DNA from: Methylobacteriaceae bacterium | GTDB taxonomy: Bacteria; Pseudomonadota; Alphaproteobacteria; Rhizobiales; Beijerinckiaceae | Direction: 5' to 3' | Assembly: GCA_019233695.1 (NCBI GenBank) | Contig: JAFAME010000226.1 | Span: 1 to 39,687, forward strand | DNA length: 39,687 nucleotides | In this document: one piece after another, positions 7,905 through 16,002 of the stretch | Layout: each line of letters starts with the position of its first letter | Numbering within the stretch: the first letter of the stretch is position 1 | The notes under the pieces: model-generated | What the model was told of the DNA's origin: nothing | Seen by the model: only the letters and a program-made list of their open reading frames with translations | The model's database searches: none | Position numbers and translations under genes: made by a program

Positions 7905-8783
7905 TCAGTTCCTCGACGGGCGGTTGTTTTTCGCCACCGCCAGGACCACGGCCATGCCGACCGCGATGGTCGCGGCGATGGAGCGGAAGCCGCCGAATTC
8001 GCTTTCGATGACTTCTATCCACGCCGCCGACAGAGACACCAGGGGACTGAGGACGCTGTCGGTGATCGAGACAACGGGCGTGCCGCGCTCGGCCGCCGCC
8101 GCGGCGAGTTCGGGCGTGATCGAGTTGTATGGGCTGAAGCTGATCGCGAGCACCGCGTCGCGTGGCGTCGTGCAGCCGATCTGGGCGAAGGCCGTGGAAC
8201 CAACATTGTCGATGAGGATGTTGGTGATGCCAAGCTGCGCCAGAGCAAGCGACAGGTAGGTCGTGACCGGGAAGGCGCGCTTGCTGCCGATGAGATAGAT
8301 CACCTCGGCCTCGGCGAGCGCCTTCACGACGGCGGCAAAGCCCGCAAGATCGATCGTCTCGGCAACGCGCGCCAACGACTGCATCGAGGCATTCGCCAAG
8401 CCGACCACGAGATGGAAATTGGGATCCTTGCTTGCTGCCGCGTGATCGGGCGGGCTCAGCCGTTCGCGCTGCTCGGGCCAGCTTCCCGTGACGTATTGCT
8501 TGAAGATGCCTTGGAGATCGGAAAATCCCGAATAGCCGAGCGTCTGGGCAAAGCGCACCAGAGTTGAGGGTTTCACGCCCGATTTTTCCGCGATGCTGCT
8601 TACCGTGCCGACGGCCATTTCGCTCGGATGCTGTGCGAGGAAGGTCGCCACCTGCCGCAGCCGCTTGGGCAGGTGCATGGCGCCGGAGGCAAGGACGGCT
8701 CGCAGGTCCTCATAGGTCTTGGGCAAGCCATAGCCCACGGCCTCCCGCCGCCGGGCGCCGATCATGGCCTTCTGCGCCGCCAT
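7905..8783 (-). CDS. RpiR-family transcriptional regulator (HTH plus SIS domain)
   Basis: This 292-residue regulator has an N-terminal RpiR helix-turn-helix domain (about residues 25-100; recognition region SSIAEKSGVKPSTLVRFAQ) and a C-terminal SIS domain (about 120-285), which binds phosphosugars or related ligands. SIS features include IYLIGSKRAF and LAISFSPYNSITPELAAAA. The start ATG 8783 lies 14 bp after the SDR stop; an in-frame ATG six codons later is possible. The gene is second in the minus-strand operon, so it probably autoregulates that operon and may also control the divergent TIM-barrel/ABC genes through the AT-rich gap at about 9.6 kb. A SIS ligand that is a sugar phosphate or amino-sugar derivative would fit the pathway. 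Confidence 0.92.
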   Translation of the reverse strand: MAAQKAMIGARRREAVGYGLPKTYEDLRAVLASGAMHLPKRLRQVATFLAQHPSEMAVGTVSSIAEKSGVKPSTLVRFAQTLGYSGFSDLQGIFKQYVTGSWPEQRERLSPPDHAAASKDPNFHLVVGLANASMQSLARVAETIDLAGFAAVVKALAEAEVIYLIGSKRAFPVTTYLSLALAQLGITNILIDNVGSTAFAQIGCTTPRDAVLAISFSPYNSITPELAAAAAERGTPVVSITDSVLSPLVSLSAAWIEVIESEFGGFRSIAATIAVGMAVVLAVAKNNRPSRN

Positions 8784-8797
8784 CACTGGCCCGCCGC

Positions 8798-9580
8798 TCA
8801 GCCGGGCGCCCCGGCGACGCGCTGCTCCTGGTCGATCAGCGCGCCCGTCATCGGGCCGGCGGCATCGCTGAGAAGAAACACCGCGAGCCGCCCGACGTCG
8901 TCCGGCGAGAGAAGTCGCCCGAACGGCTGCACCCGGCTGGCCGCCTCGAGCCACCCCTCGCCTCTGCCGAGCGTCACCGCCTGCATCTGCCGCTCGGACG
9001 GCGTGTCGGTCCAGCCCAGAACGATGCCGTTGACGCGGATGCGATCCTCCTTGTGCGCGTTGGCGATATTCCTGGTGAGAACCGCCAGCGCCCCCTTCGA
9101 TGCCGAGTAGATGGCAAGCGAGGGCAGACCGCAGTGGATGTTGACCGACAGGACATTGACGATCGCGCCGGGGGCCCGCCGCCGCCGCATGTCGTTCACG
9201 CAATGCTGCATCAGGAAGAAGGGCGCCCGGGCATTGGCGATGAGCATCCGGTCCCAGAATTCCTGCGTGCCGTCGAGAAGCGAGGCCCGGTCGGTCAGCG
9301 CGGCCGCATTGACGAGGCCGTCGACGCGCCCGAAACGCTCGATGCATGCCGATACGATCGCCTGCGGGGCCGATGCATCGACAAGGTCGGCGGCGACAAA
9401 AGCCGCCGGCGCTCCGACTGCGACGATCCTCTCGACCACCGCCTTGCCGCGCTCAGGGTTGCGGCCGGTGACCATGATGCCCGCGGCGCCGCTTTCGGCC
9501 GCCAGGCGCGCGACTGCCTCGCCGACGCCTTGCGTCGCGCCGGTAACGATGATGACCTTGCCGTCGAGCCGAATGTCCAT
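8798..9580 (-). CDS. SDR-family oxidoreductase
   Basis: This is a 260-residue short-chain dehydrogenase/reductase with TGATQGVG (13-20), NAAA in place of the usual NNAG (91-94), Ser in VLSVN (145) and YSASK (Y158, K162). It is only distantly similar to the SDR at 1527-2309, so this is not a recent duplication. I chose ATG 9580 because a GGGGGG-containing ribosome site lies about 5 nt upstream; a TTG seven codons earlier is in frame. It is the first gene of the minus-strand operon and is probably transcribed from the AT-rich gap it shares with the divergent TIM-barrel gene. The substrate is unknown; sugar, polyol or hydroxy-acid oxidation is likely in context. Confidence 0.88.
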   Translation of the reverse strand: MDIRLDGKVIIVTGATQGVGEAVARLAAESGAAGIMVTGRNPERGKAVVERIVAVGAPAAFVAADLVDASAPQAIVSACIERFGRVDGLVNAAALTDRASLLDGTQEFWDRMLIANARAPFFLMQHCVNDMRRRRAPGAIVNVLSVNIHCGLPSLAIYSASKGALAVLTRNIANAHKEDRIRVNGIVLGWTDTPSERQMQAVTLGRGEGWLEAASRVQPFGRLLSPDDVGRLAVFLLSDAAGPMTGALIDQEQRVAGAPG

Positions 9581-9605
9581 GCCACCCCCCGATCCTGCCA
9601 AAGTA

Positions 9606-9650
9606 GAATGAAAATTCCATAATTGACAATCGGAACGTTTGTGCCATTTT
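9606..9650. promoter_or_regulatory. AT-rich divergent promoter/operator region
   Basis: This AT-rich island stands out in a GC-rich window, between the divergent SDR and TIM-barrel genes. A perfect -35 hexamer TTGACA (9623-9628) reads rightward with only a weak -10. A TTGTCA on the opposite strand overlaps it. Two short dyads are visible: GAAT-N4-ATTC (9606-9617) and TTCC-N13-GGAA (9615-9635). Either could bind the RpiR regulator encoded in the leftward operon; this is unproven. Confidence 0.4.
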
Positions 9651-9675
9651 CCGCGTCCGGGCCATCGACGTACCT

Positions 9676-10773
9676 ATGCCAAAATCCGTCGAGGCCAGGG
9701 TCGAGGAGGCGACGATCAAGACGCTCAAGGGGCCGGCCCTGTTTCTGGCGCAGTTCGCGCAGGATGCCCCGCCGCACAATTCGCTCGCCGGCATCGCCCG
9801 CTGGGCGCAAGCCTACGGCTACAAGGGCATCCAGATCCCGACATGGGACAGGCGCCTGTTCGATCTCGACAAGGCGGCCGAGAGCGCGACCTATTGCGAT
9901 GAGATCAAGGGCCGGCTCGCCGATATCGGAATCGCCATCAGCGAGCTCTCGACGCACTTCCAGGGCCAGATGGTGTCCGTGCATCCGGCCTATGACGCGA
10001 TGTTCGACGGCCAAGCGCCGCAGGCCGTCCGCGGCAATCCCGAGAAGCGCCGCCTGTGGGCGGCCGACCAGGTGCGCAAGGCGGCGGAGGTCTCCCATCG
10101 CCTCGGTCTCACCGAGCACGTGACGTTTTCAGGCTCGCTCGCCTGGCCCTACTTCTATCCCTATCCGCAGCGCCCGGCCGGCCTGATCGAGGAGTGCTTC
10201 GCGGAGCAGGCCCGCCGCTGGAAGCCGATCCTTGACGCCTACGATGCAGCCGGCGTCGACCTCTGCTACGAAATCCACCCGACCGAGGACATTTTCGATG
10301 GCGAGACTTTCGAGATGTTCCTTGCCGCCGTCGGCAATCATCCGCGCTGCCACATCAACTATGACGCCAGCCATTTCATCAAGCAGTGCATGGACTATCT
10401 CGGCTTCATCGATGCCTATCACGAACGCATCAGGATGTTTCATGTGAAGGACGCCGAGTTCAATCCGACCGCCCGGCAGGGCGTCTACGGCGGTTATCAG
10501 CCGTGGCTCAAGCGCGCCGGCCGCGATCGCTCCCTGGGTCACGGCCAAGTCGATTTTCGCGGCGTCTTCTCGCGCCTGGCCGCCTACGATTTCGGCGGAT
10601 GGGCGGTCTATGAATGGGAGTGCTGCCTCGAACATCCCGAGGTCGCCGCACGCAACGGCGCCAAGTTCATTGCTGACCACATCATCGAAGTCACCGATCG
10701 GGTGTTCGATGACTTCGCCGCCACCCATAGCGATCTCTCGGCAAATCGAGCGCTGCTTGGCATCAGGGCCTAG
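9676..10773 (+). CDS. Sugar isomerase/epimerase-like TIM-barrel protein (xylose-isomerase-like AP_endonuc_2 family)
   Basis: This 365-residue cytoplasmic protein belongs to the xylose-isomerase-like TIM-barrel superfamily. Likely metal ligands and catalytic acids lie on successive strands: CYEIHPTED (E199), HINYDASHF (D230, H233), MFHVKDAEF (H256, D259) and VYEWE (E313). Family members isomerise or epimerise sugars, inositols or sugar phosphates. ATG 9676 is the natural start. The first gene of the rightward block, it precedes the second binding-protein gene by 295 bp and is divergent from the RpiR-containing operon, so it probably acts on the sugar-like part of the imported compound. The exact reaction cannot be assigned. 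Confidence 0.87.
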   Translation: MPKSVEARVEEATIKTLKGPALFLAQFAQDAPPHNSLAGIARWAQAYGYKGIQIPTWDRRLFDLDKAAESATYCDEIKGRLADIGIAISELSTHFQGQMVSVHPAYDAMFDGQAPQAVRGNPEKRRLWAADQVRKAAEVSHRLGLTEHVTFSGSLAWPYFYPYPQRPAGLIEECFAEQARRWKPILDAYDAAGVDLCYEIHPTEDIFDGETFEMFLAAVGNHPRCHINYDASHFIKQCMDYLGFIDAYHERIRMFHVKDAEFNPTARQGVYGGYQPWLKRAGRDRSLGHGQVDFRGVFSRLAAYDFGGWAVYEWECCLEHPEVAARNGAKFIADHIIEVTDRVFDDFAATHSDLSANRALLGIRA

Positions 10774-10797
10774 CGCGATGGCAGGACGGCGGCGTTC

Positions 10798-10942
10798 CGT
10801 CATTGCGAGCGCAGCGAAACAATGCAGCCGCCGCGCGCACAACCGCCGCGATACGGCCATAGTGAACGCCGCGCATGGCAACAATCGAACCGCATTCGGA
10901 CCCGCGACGTCTGGATTGCCTCGCCTTCGGCTCGCAATGACG
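10798..10942. repeat. Intergenic palindromic repeat, family A
   Basis: CGTCATTGCGAG (10798-10809) and its exact reverse complement CTCGCAATGACG (10931-10942) bound a 145-bp imperfect inverted repeat. The arms continue with related CAAT/ATTG and CAG/CTG segments. I recall this CGTCATTGCGAGC pattern as a dispersed non-coding repeat in alphaproteobacterial genomes. It fills most of the 295-bp gap between the TIM-barrel and binding-protein genes; the rest shows no clear promoter. Confidence 0.65.
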
Positions 10943-11068
10943 TTGGCCGACGTTGCGCACGGCTGCAGGGCCCTGATATCGGTTGATTGTCCCTGGCGCA
11001 GCGTGCATCGAAGCACGCGAGGGCAGTTCGCACGTAAAGGCGGACGTGGCCAAAAATGGGAGGAGTCC

Positions 11069-12106
11069 ATGAAGCGTTCGGAAAAGCTCGCATATCTCTC
11101 ACTGGCGTCGGTGCTGTGTGCGCTCGCCGGTGCCGGCGCGGCATCGGCCGCCGACAAATATGTGGTCGGAGTGTCCAACACCCTGATCGGCAATGGCTGG
11201 CGCGAGGAGATGATCTGTTCGATCAAGGCGCAGGCCGAGGCCTCCGGCATCGTCTCCAAAGTGGTCGTCGCCAACCGCAACGGCGGTCCCGCCGAACAGA
11301 TCGCCGACCTGCGCAATCTGATTTCGGCCGGCGTCAACGCCATCATCGTCAATCCGTCGGACCGGGAGGCGCTGAACCCGGTGATCAAGCAGGCGGCCAC
11401 CAAGGGGATCGTCGTGGTGGCGGTCGACCAGGCCGTCTCTGCGCCCGAAGCCTATGTGCTCACCAACGACCAGGTGGCCTACGGCAAGGTCGGCGCGACC
11501 TGGCTCTTCGAGCATCTGAAAGGCAAGGGCAACGTGGTCGAGATGCGTGGCATCGACGGCGTGCCGGCCGATGCCGATCGCCACCAGGGCTTCACCGAGG
11601 CCCTGAAGAACTATCCCGACATCAAGGTGGTGGCATCGACCTTCACGGGCTGGGCCCTGAACAAGGGCGCCCAGCAAATGAAGGACCTCCTCGCTTCCGG
11701 CAAGGAGATCGACGGGGTGTGGACGTCCGGCATCGACTCCGTTGTCGTGGACGCCTTCAAGACCGCCCAGAAATCCTACGTGCCGGTCGTCGGCGCCGAC
11801 AACAACGGCTTTGTGGGCCAGCTGATCAACCTCAAGGGCGACGGCTTCAGCGGAGCGGCCGTCACCAATCCTCCGTCAGTCGGCGGGGCAGGCTTGGCCG
11901 TCGCCCTCGACGTCTTGCAGAAGAAGGATCATCCCCACCTGATCAAGATCACGCCGGAGGTGTGGGACAACACGACTGACGCCAACCTCGAAAACCTCAA
12001 GAAAGTCTACGACGCGAAGCTCGATCCGTTCTACAGCATAGACTTCGAGGTGAAGCCCTATACCACCTACACGATGCCGCAGATCCTTGCCTGCAAAGGG
12101 CCGTGA
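11069..12106 (+). CDS. Sugar-type ABC importer substrate-binding protein (second system)
   Basis: This is a 345-residue periplasmic binding protein of the ribose-binding type. ATG 11069 is supported by GGGAGGAG just upstream and a Sec signal peptide (core at residues 8-22, cleavage after ASA at about 27). The mature protein opens with the typical first strand [18 protein letters not shown] and shows [30 protein letters not shown] and a hinge near [16 protein letters not shown]. It heads a complete importer whose other genes are the ATPase at 12315 and permeases at 13811 and 14881. It differs clearly from the binding protein at 5466-6545, so the two systems probably take up different ligands. 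The ligand is not identifiable. Confidence 0.92.
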   Translation: MKRSEKLAYLSLASVLCALAGAGAASAADKYVVGVSNTLIGNGWREEMICSIKAQAEASGIVSKVVVANRNGGPAEQIADLRNLISAGVNAIIVNPSDREALNPVIKQAATKGIVVVAVDQAVSAPEAYVLTNDQVAYGKVGATWLFEHLKGKGNVVEMRGIDGVPADADRHQGFTEALKNYPDIKVVASTFTGWALNKGAQQMKDLLASGKEIDGVWTSGIDSVVVDAFKTAQKSYVPVVGADNNGFVGQLINLKGDGFSGAAVTNPPSVGGAGLAVALDVLQKKDHPHLIKITPEVWDNTTDANLENLKKVYDAKLDPFYSIDFEVKPYTTYTMPQILACKGP

Positions 12107-12144
12107 GCGGAGTTCTTTTGTGGTCGCCTCCCTGGAACGATCTT

Positions 12145-12254
12145 GTCATCCAGGGAGCCGCCCTTGCGGCGGTCTGGGATCCAAGGCGCCGCATGGCGGG
12201 TCGTGGAGCGCTGCACCGGATCCCGGCTCTCCGCTTCGCTTCCGGCGGGATGAC
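12145..12254. repeat. Intergenic palindromic repeat, family B (copy 1)
   Basis: GTCATC at the left end and GGGATGAC at the right bound a ~110-bp imperfect inverted repeat with internal GGGATCC/GGATCCC and CTCTCCGCTTCGCTTCC segments. A second copy of the same family lies at 36050-36129. This element fills the 208-bp gap between the binding-protein and ATPase genes and could form a stable RNA stem in their transcript. Confidence 0.6.
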
Positions 12255-12314
12255 GCCCGTTGTCGGCATTTGTGATTCCTGCCTTGGAGAGGCTGACCTA
12301 GGCCTGCTCTCGCC

Positions 12315-13814
12315 ATGACCGAAGCCTCTTCCCTGCTCGAGATTCGAGACGTGGGGAAGCGTTTCGGCTCGGTCGTGGCGCTGCGGGCGGCCTCCCTTAC
12401 GGTCCGCGCCGGCGAAGTCCACGCGCTCATGGGCGCCAACGGCGCGGGCAAGAGCACGCTCGTCAAGATTCTGACCGGCGTGTTTGCTGCGGATGGCGGA
12501 ACGGTAAGCCTCGACGGTAAGGCCAAGGCATTCCGCTCCCCCGCGGAGGCGCGCCGCGCCGGCATCGTCTCGGTCTACCAGGATCCGGCACTGGTGCCTG
12601 ACCTGACCGTTGCGCAGAACCTTCGCCTCGCCCGCGTGTCATTGCCGGCAGTCCTTGACCATCTCGCCGATCTCGGCGTCGGCCATCTCGATCATGCCTC
12701 CTTCATCCGCGACCTGCCCTATCCGATCCTGCGGCTGATCGACCTCGCTCGGGCGCTGGCTTCCGATCCAAAAATCCTCGTGCTCGACGAGATCACCGCA
12801 GCATTGCCGGCGGATCTCTCGGAAAAAGTCTTCCGGGTCGTCCACAGCTGGCGCGAGCGCGGCCGCTCGGTCATATTCATTTCCCATCGCATGGCCGAGG
12901 TCTCGGCGCTCTGCGACAGGGCGACGGTCTTGCGTGATGGGGTGACGGTCGGGGTGACCGATCCGGCGCGCGGCAGCGAGGAGCGGATCGTCTCACTGAT
13001 GCTCGGATCGGAGGTCGTGAAAGCAAGCGCCGAGGCACACCGGGCCGCAGAGCCGAGCCCGAGGTTTGCCGGCGTGCCGGCCCTCGAAGTGCGCGGCCTG
13101 CGCTATGGCCATCGGGTCAATGACGTGTCCTTCAGCATTCACCCCGGCGAGGTGCTGGGCGTTGCCGCGCTGGAAGGCCAGGGCCAGGACGAGCTGTTCG
13201 ATTGCATTGCGGGCGTGCGGCGCGCCGAGGCGGGCAGCATTCTTGCCGACGGCAAGCCGCTGCGCCTGCGCCACCCCGCCGATGCGATCCGGGCGGGCCT
13301 CGTGCTTGTCCCGGCCAATCGTATCCAGGCCTTGCTGCCGCAACGCTCGATCCGTGAGAATGTCGCCTTGCCCATGGTTCGGGGCATTGGCGCCTGGGGG
13401 CCGATTGCCATGACCGCCGAACGCCGGCGCGTCGACGAGGCCGTGCAGCGGCTGCGCGTCGACACGCGCGCCGAGTCCGAATTGCGCCGGTTGAGCGGCG
13501 GCAATCAGCAGAAGGTGGTCATTGCCCGCTGGCTGGCGAGCGGATTTCAGACCCTGCTGTGCTTTGATCCGACCCGCGGCATCGACATCGGCACCAAGCG
13601 CCAGATCTATGCGCTCATCCGGGACCTGGCTGCAGCCGGCTCGGCGGTCTTGCTCTTTACGTCCGAGCTCCCCGAGATTCCCCTCGCCTGCGACCGCACG
13701 ATCGTCCTCTTCGGCGGCCGGATCGTCGCCGAAATGCCGGCGAGCGCGGCCGACGAGGCAACGCTCCTGCGCGCCGCTCACGGCCTTGCGGCGCGCGCCG
13801 AGGCGCTGGCGTGA
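12315..13814 (+). CDS. Sugar-type ABC importer ATPase, two nucleotide-binding domains, one degenerate site
   Basis: This 499-residue CUT2-type ATPase (RbsA/LsrA-like) has two fused domains. Domain 1 has intact Walker A GANGAGKST (40-48), Q-loop VYQD, Walker B ILVLDE (154-159) and switch His (191), but no signature motif: DLPYPILRL stands where LSGGQ should be (about 133-141). Domain 2 has an intact signature LSGGNQQ (393-399) but a degenerate Walker A (LEGQGQDE, 286-293), and its Walker B reads LLCFDPT with the catalytic Glu missing (414-420). The degenerate second Walker A is normal for RbsA-type proteins; loss of the first signature and second Glu is less usual. In the folded pair, one composite site is fully canonical and the other is dead. 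The stop overlaps the next start (GTGA). Confidence 0.9.
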   Translation: MTEASSLLEIRDVGKRFGSVVALRAASLTVRAGEVHALMGANGAGKSTLVKILTGVFAADGGTVSLDGKAKAFRSPAEARRAGIVSVYQDPALVPDLTVAQNLRLARVSLPAVLDHLADLGVGHLDHASFIRDLPYPILRLIDLARALASDPKILVLDEITAALPADLSEKVFRVVHSWRERGRSVIFISHRMAEVSALCDRATVLRDGVTVGVTDPARGSEERIVSLMLGSEVVKASAEAHRAAEPSPRFAGVPALEVRGLRYGHRVNDVSFSIHPGEVLGVAALEGQGQDELFDCIAGVRRAEAGSILADGKPLRLRHPADAIRAGLVLVPANRIQALLPQRSIRENVALPMVRGIGAWGPIAMTAERRRVDEAVQRLRVDTRAESELRRLSGGNQQKVVIARWLASGFQTLLCFDPTRGIDIGTKRQIYALIRDLAAAGSAVLLFTSELPEIPLACDRTIVLFGGRIVAEMPASAADEATLLRAAHGLAARAEALA

Positions 13815-14884
13815 CCGCCGCACCGGGCAAGTCGCGCGCCTCGGAGAGGAATGGTGGCGCATCGGATGCCTCGGCGCCGCCGGAAGCGGATCAAAGGCCT
13901 TCGATTGCCGCCCGGCTGCACCGCTTCATGCGCCGCAACCCGGCGCTCGTCGGCATGCCGGCCCTGCTGGTCCTTGTTCTCGCGGTCACCATCCTTGTCC
14001 ATCCGGAATTCGGCGCCTTCGACCTGCAATCGCTGGCGCTCGGCGCGCTGCCGTTGGCGATGGCCGCCGCGGCACAGACCGTCGTCGTGTTGTCGGGCGG
14101 CATCGATCTCTCGATCGGCTCCCTGATGGCGGTCTCGAACGTCCTCGCCGCGAGCACCATGCAGCATGCGAGCTACCAGGAGGCGCTGCTGCTGGCGGTG
14201 CTGATCCTGATCGCGGGGGCCGTTCAGGGCGCGCTCAACGGCCTCATCGTCGTCCTCTCCCGCATCCCGGACGTGGTGGTCACGTTGACGACCGGCTTCA
14301 TCTGGGGCGGCGTTGCGCTCCTCATTCTGGAAAAGCCCGGCGGCGGCGCGCCGGAGGGATTCCTCAATCTGGCGACCGGCACGCTGTGCACGGACTGGCT
14401 GTGCAGCGCCTGGGTTCCGAATGCCTTGATCCTCCTCGTCACCTCCGTGCTGCTCGTCTGGCTTCCGGTGCGCAGGACCCGCATCGGCCTCTTGATCTAT
14501 GCCATCGGCAGCGATCGCATCGCCGCCTTCCGCAGCGGCGTCAATGTCGAGCTGACGCGCATTCTGGCCTATGTCTTCGGGGGCCTGTTCAGCGCCATCG
14601 GCGGGCTTGCCCTGACGATGACGACCGGCATCGGCGCGCCCCTCGCCGGCACCTACTACACCCTGAGCGGCTTGGCGGCGATCGTCATCGGCGGCGTCAG
14701 CCTGACCGGCGGCCGCGGCGGCATGCTGGGGCCGGTGATTGCCGCCCTTCTCCTCACCCTGATACCGACCGATCTGATCTATCTCGACATCGATCCCAAC
14801 TACGGCCAGGTGATCCAAGGCACCCTGATCGTGCTCGTCGTCATGATCGGCGGGTTTGCTGCCTTCCTGCAGAGCCGCAAGTGA
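13811..14884 (+). CDS. Sugar-type ABC importer permease 1 (second system)
   Basis: This is a 357-residue CUT2-family membrane permease (RbsC/LsrC-like). A ~40-residue polar N-terminus precedes the first membrane segment (ALVGMPALLVLVLAVTILV). Hallmarks are VVVLSGGIDLSIGSLMAV, the coupling region AIGSDRIAAFRSGVNV and IVIGGVSLTGGRGGMLGPVI. The start is a GTG that overlaps the ATPase stop as GTGA, implying translational coupling; the frame has no better start. With the next gene it should form a heterodimeric membrane channel, as in LsrC/LsrD-type systems, which suits the asymmetric two-domain ATPase encoded just upstream. Confidence 0.93.
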   Translation: MTAAPGKSRASERNGGASDASAPPEADQRPSIAARLHRFMRRNPALVGMPALLVLVLAVTILVHPEFGAFDLQSLALGALPLAMAAAAQTVVVLSGGIDLSIGSLMAVSNVLAASTMQHASYQEALLLAVLILIAGAVQGALNGLIVVLSRIPDVVVTLTTGFIWGGVALLILEKPGGGAPEGFLNLATGTLCTDWLCSAWVPNALILLVTSVLLVWLPVRRTRIGLLIYAIGSDRIAAFRSGVNVELTRILAYVFGGLFSAIGGLALTMTTGIGAPLAGTYYTLSGLAAIVIGGVSLTGGRGGMLGPVIAALLLTLIPTDLIYLDIDPNYGQVIQGTLIVLVVMIGGFAAFLQSRK

Positions 14885-15876
14885 GCCTCCCGGCCAAGAC
14901 CGGCGGACAGCGCTCGCGCTTCGGCCTTGGCGGGCCTGGGGGAATTCTGCCCTTCCTGCGCCGCAACACGATCCTCGCGCTGATCCTGCTGCTCATCGCG
15001 TTCGTCGCCGGCATCGAGGTGGCGCGACCGGGCACGGTGACCCCGATCTGGATTTCGAACGCGCTGCTCTTTGCCGCCCCGCTCGGCATTCTCGGCGCCG
15101 GCCAGACGCTCGTCATGCTGACCGGCGGCATCGACCTCTCCGTCGCCAGCGTCGCCACCGGCTCGGCCTATCTGTTGGCGACGAATGCCTCTCTCGGCAG
15201 CGTCGCCGCGGTTCTCATCGGGCTTGGGCTCGGCCTGGGTGTGGGTCTTCTCAACGGCGTCGGCATTGCCGTGCTGCGCGTCCAGCCGCTCGTCATGACG
15301 CTCGGCACCGGGCTCATGACCGAGGGAGTGATGGTCGTCTACAGCCAGAAGATGCTGGCAAGCGAGCCGCGCGTGCCGGAGTTCATCCAGGCGCTGGGCG
15401 CCGGCAAGGTGCTGGGCGCCGTGCCGCTCGACCTGTTCCTCTGGGCACCGATCGCCATTGCCATGATCTGGGGCCTGCGCCGGACCGGATTTGGCCGGCT
15501 CACCTACGCCGTCGGCGACAATCGCCAGGCGTGCGAGCTCGCCGGCGTCCGCGTCTGGCAGGTGCTGCTCGTCGACTATGTCCTGTGCGGATTTTTCGCC
15601 GCGCTCGCGGGCCTGGTTCTCGTCGGCAGCACCAACGCGGCCGACCTCAGCCTCGCCGACGTCTACCTCTTGCCCTCCGTCGCCGCCGTGATCATCGGAG
15701 GCACCTCGATCCTTGGCGGCCGCGGCGGCTATGCCGGAACCATCATCGGCGCGCTGATTCTTACGGTGCTGACCAGTCTCCTCACGCTGCTCGACGCCCC
15801 CGAACCGATCAAGCAGATCCTCTATGGCGCCATCATCCTTCTGCTTGCGGCGGCCTATGCCCGCCTGACCGACTGA
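14881..15876 (+). CDS. Sugar-type ABC importer permease 2 (second system)
   Basis: This 331-residue CUT2-family permease is paralogous to the preceding one. It shows TLVMLTGGIDLSVASVATGS, the coupling region AVGDNRQACELAGVRV and VIIGGTSILGGRGGYAGTII. GTG 14881 overlaps the previous stop as GTGA, repeating the coupling seen one gene earlier. The open frame continues far upstream, but that part overlaps the other permease and ATPase and is a shadow. Two different permease genes in a row imply a heterodimeric channel. A 126-bp gap without a recognised promoter separates it from the adenine deaminase gene. Confidence 0.93.
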   Translation: MSLPAKTGGQRSRFGLGGPGGILPFLRRNTILALILLLIAFVAGIEVARPGTVTPIWISNALLFAAPLGILGAGQTLVMLTGGIDLSVASVATGSAYLLATNASLGSVAAVLIGLGLGLGVGLLNGVGIAVLRVQPLVMTLGTGLMTEGVMVVYSQKMLASEPRVPEFIQALGAGKVLGAVPLDLFLWAPIAIAMIWGLRRTGFGRLTYAVGDNRQACELAGVRVWQVLLVDYVLCGFFAALAGLVLVGSTNAADLSLADVYLLPSVAAVIIGGTSILGGRGGYAGTIIGALILTVLTSLLTLLDAPEPIKQILYGAIILLLAAAYARLTD

Positions 15877-16002
15877 GTACGCGGCCCTCCTTCGCTCGGC
15901 GGGCGAAGGGCGTGGCCGCAGCTCGCGGCTCTGATGTGCTAAGTTGGGTGCACGCGACTTTGGCGCCGGCGCACCGCCCGGTGCGGAGGGGAATGGATCG
16001 AC

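Noticed and set aside
1527-9580. Recent duplication of the two SDR genes
   Set aside because: They share only the family motifs (TGxxxGxG, YSAxK) and differ elsewhere, including NNAG versus NAAA, so they are separate SDR types.
13522-14880. Upstream extension of the frame of the second permease
   Set aside because: It overlaps the ATPase and first permease in another frame. The GTGA overlap at 14881 gives a natural start.
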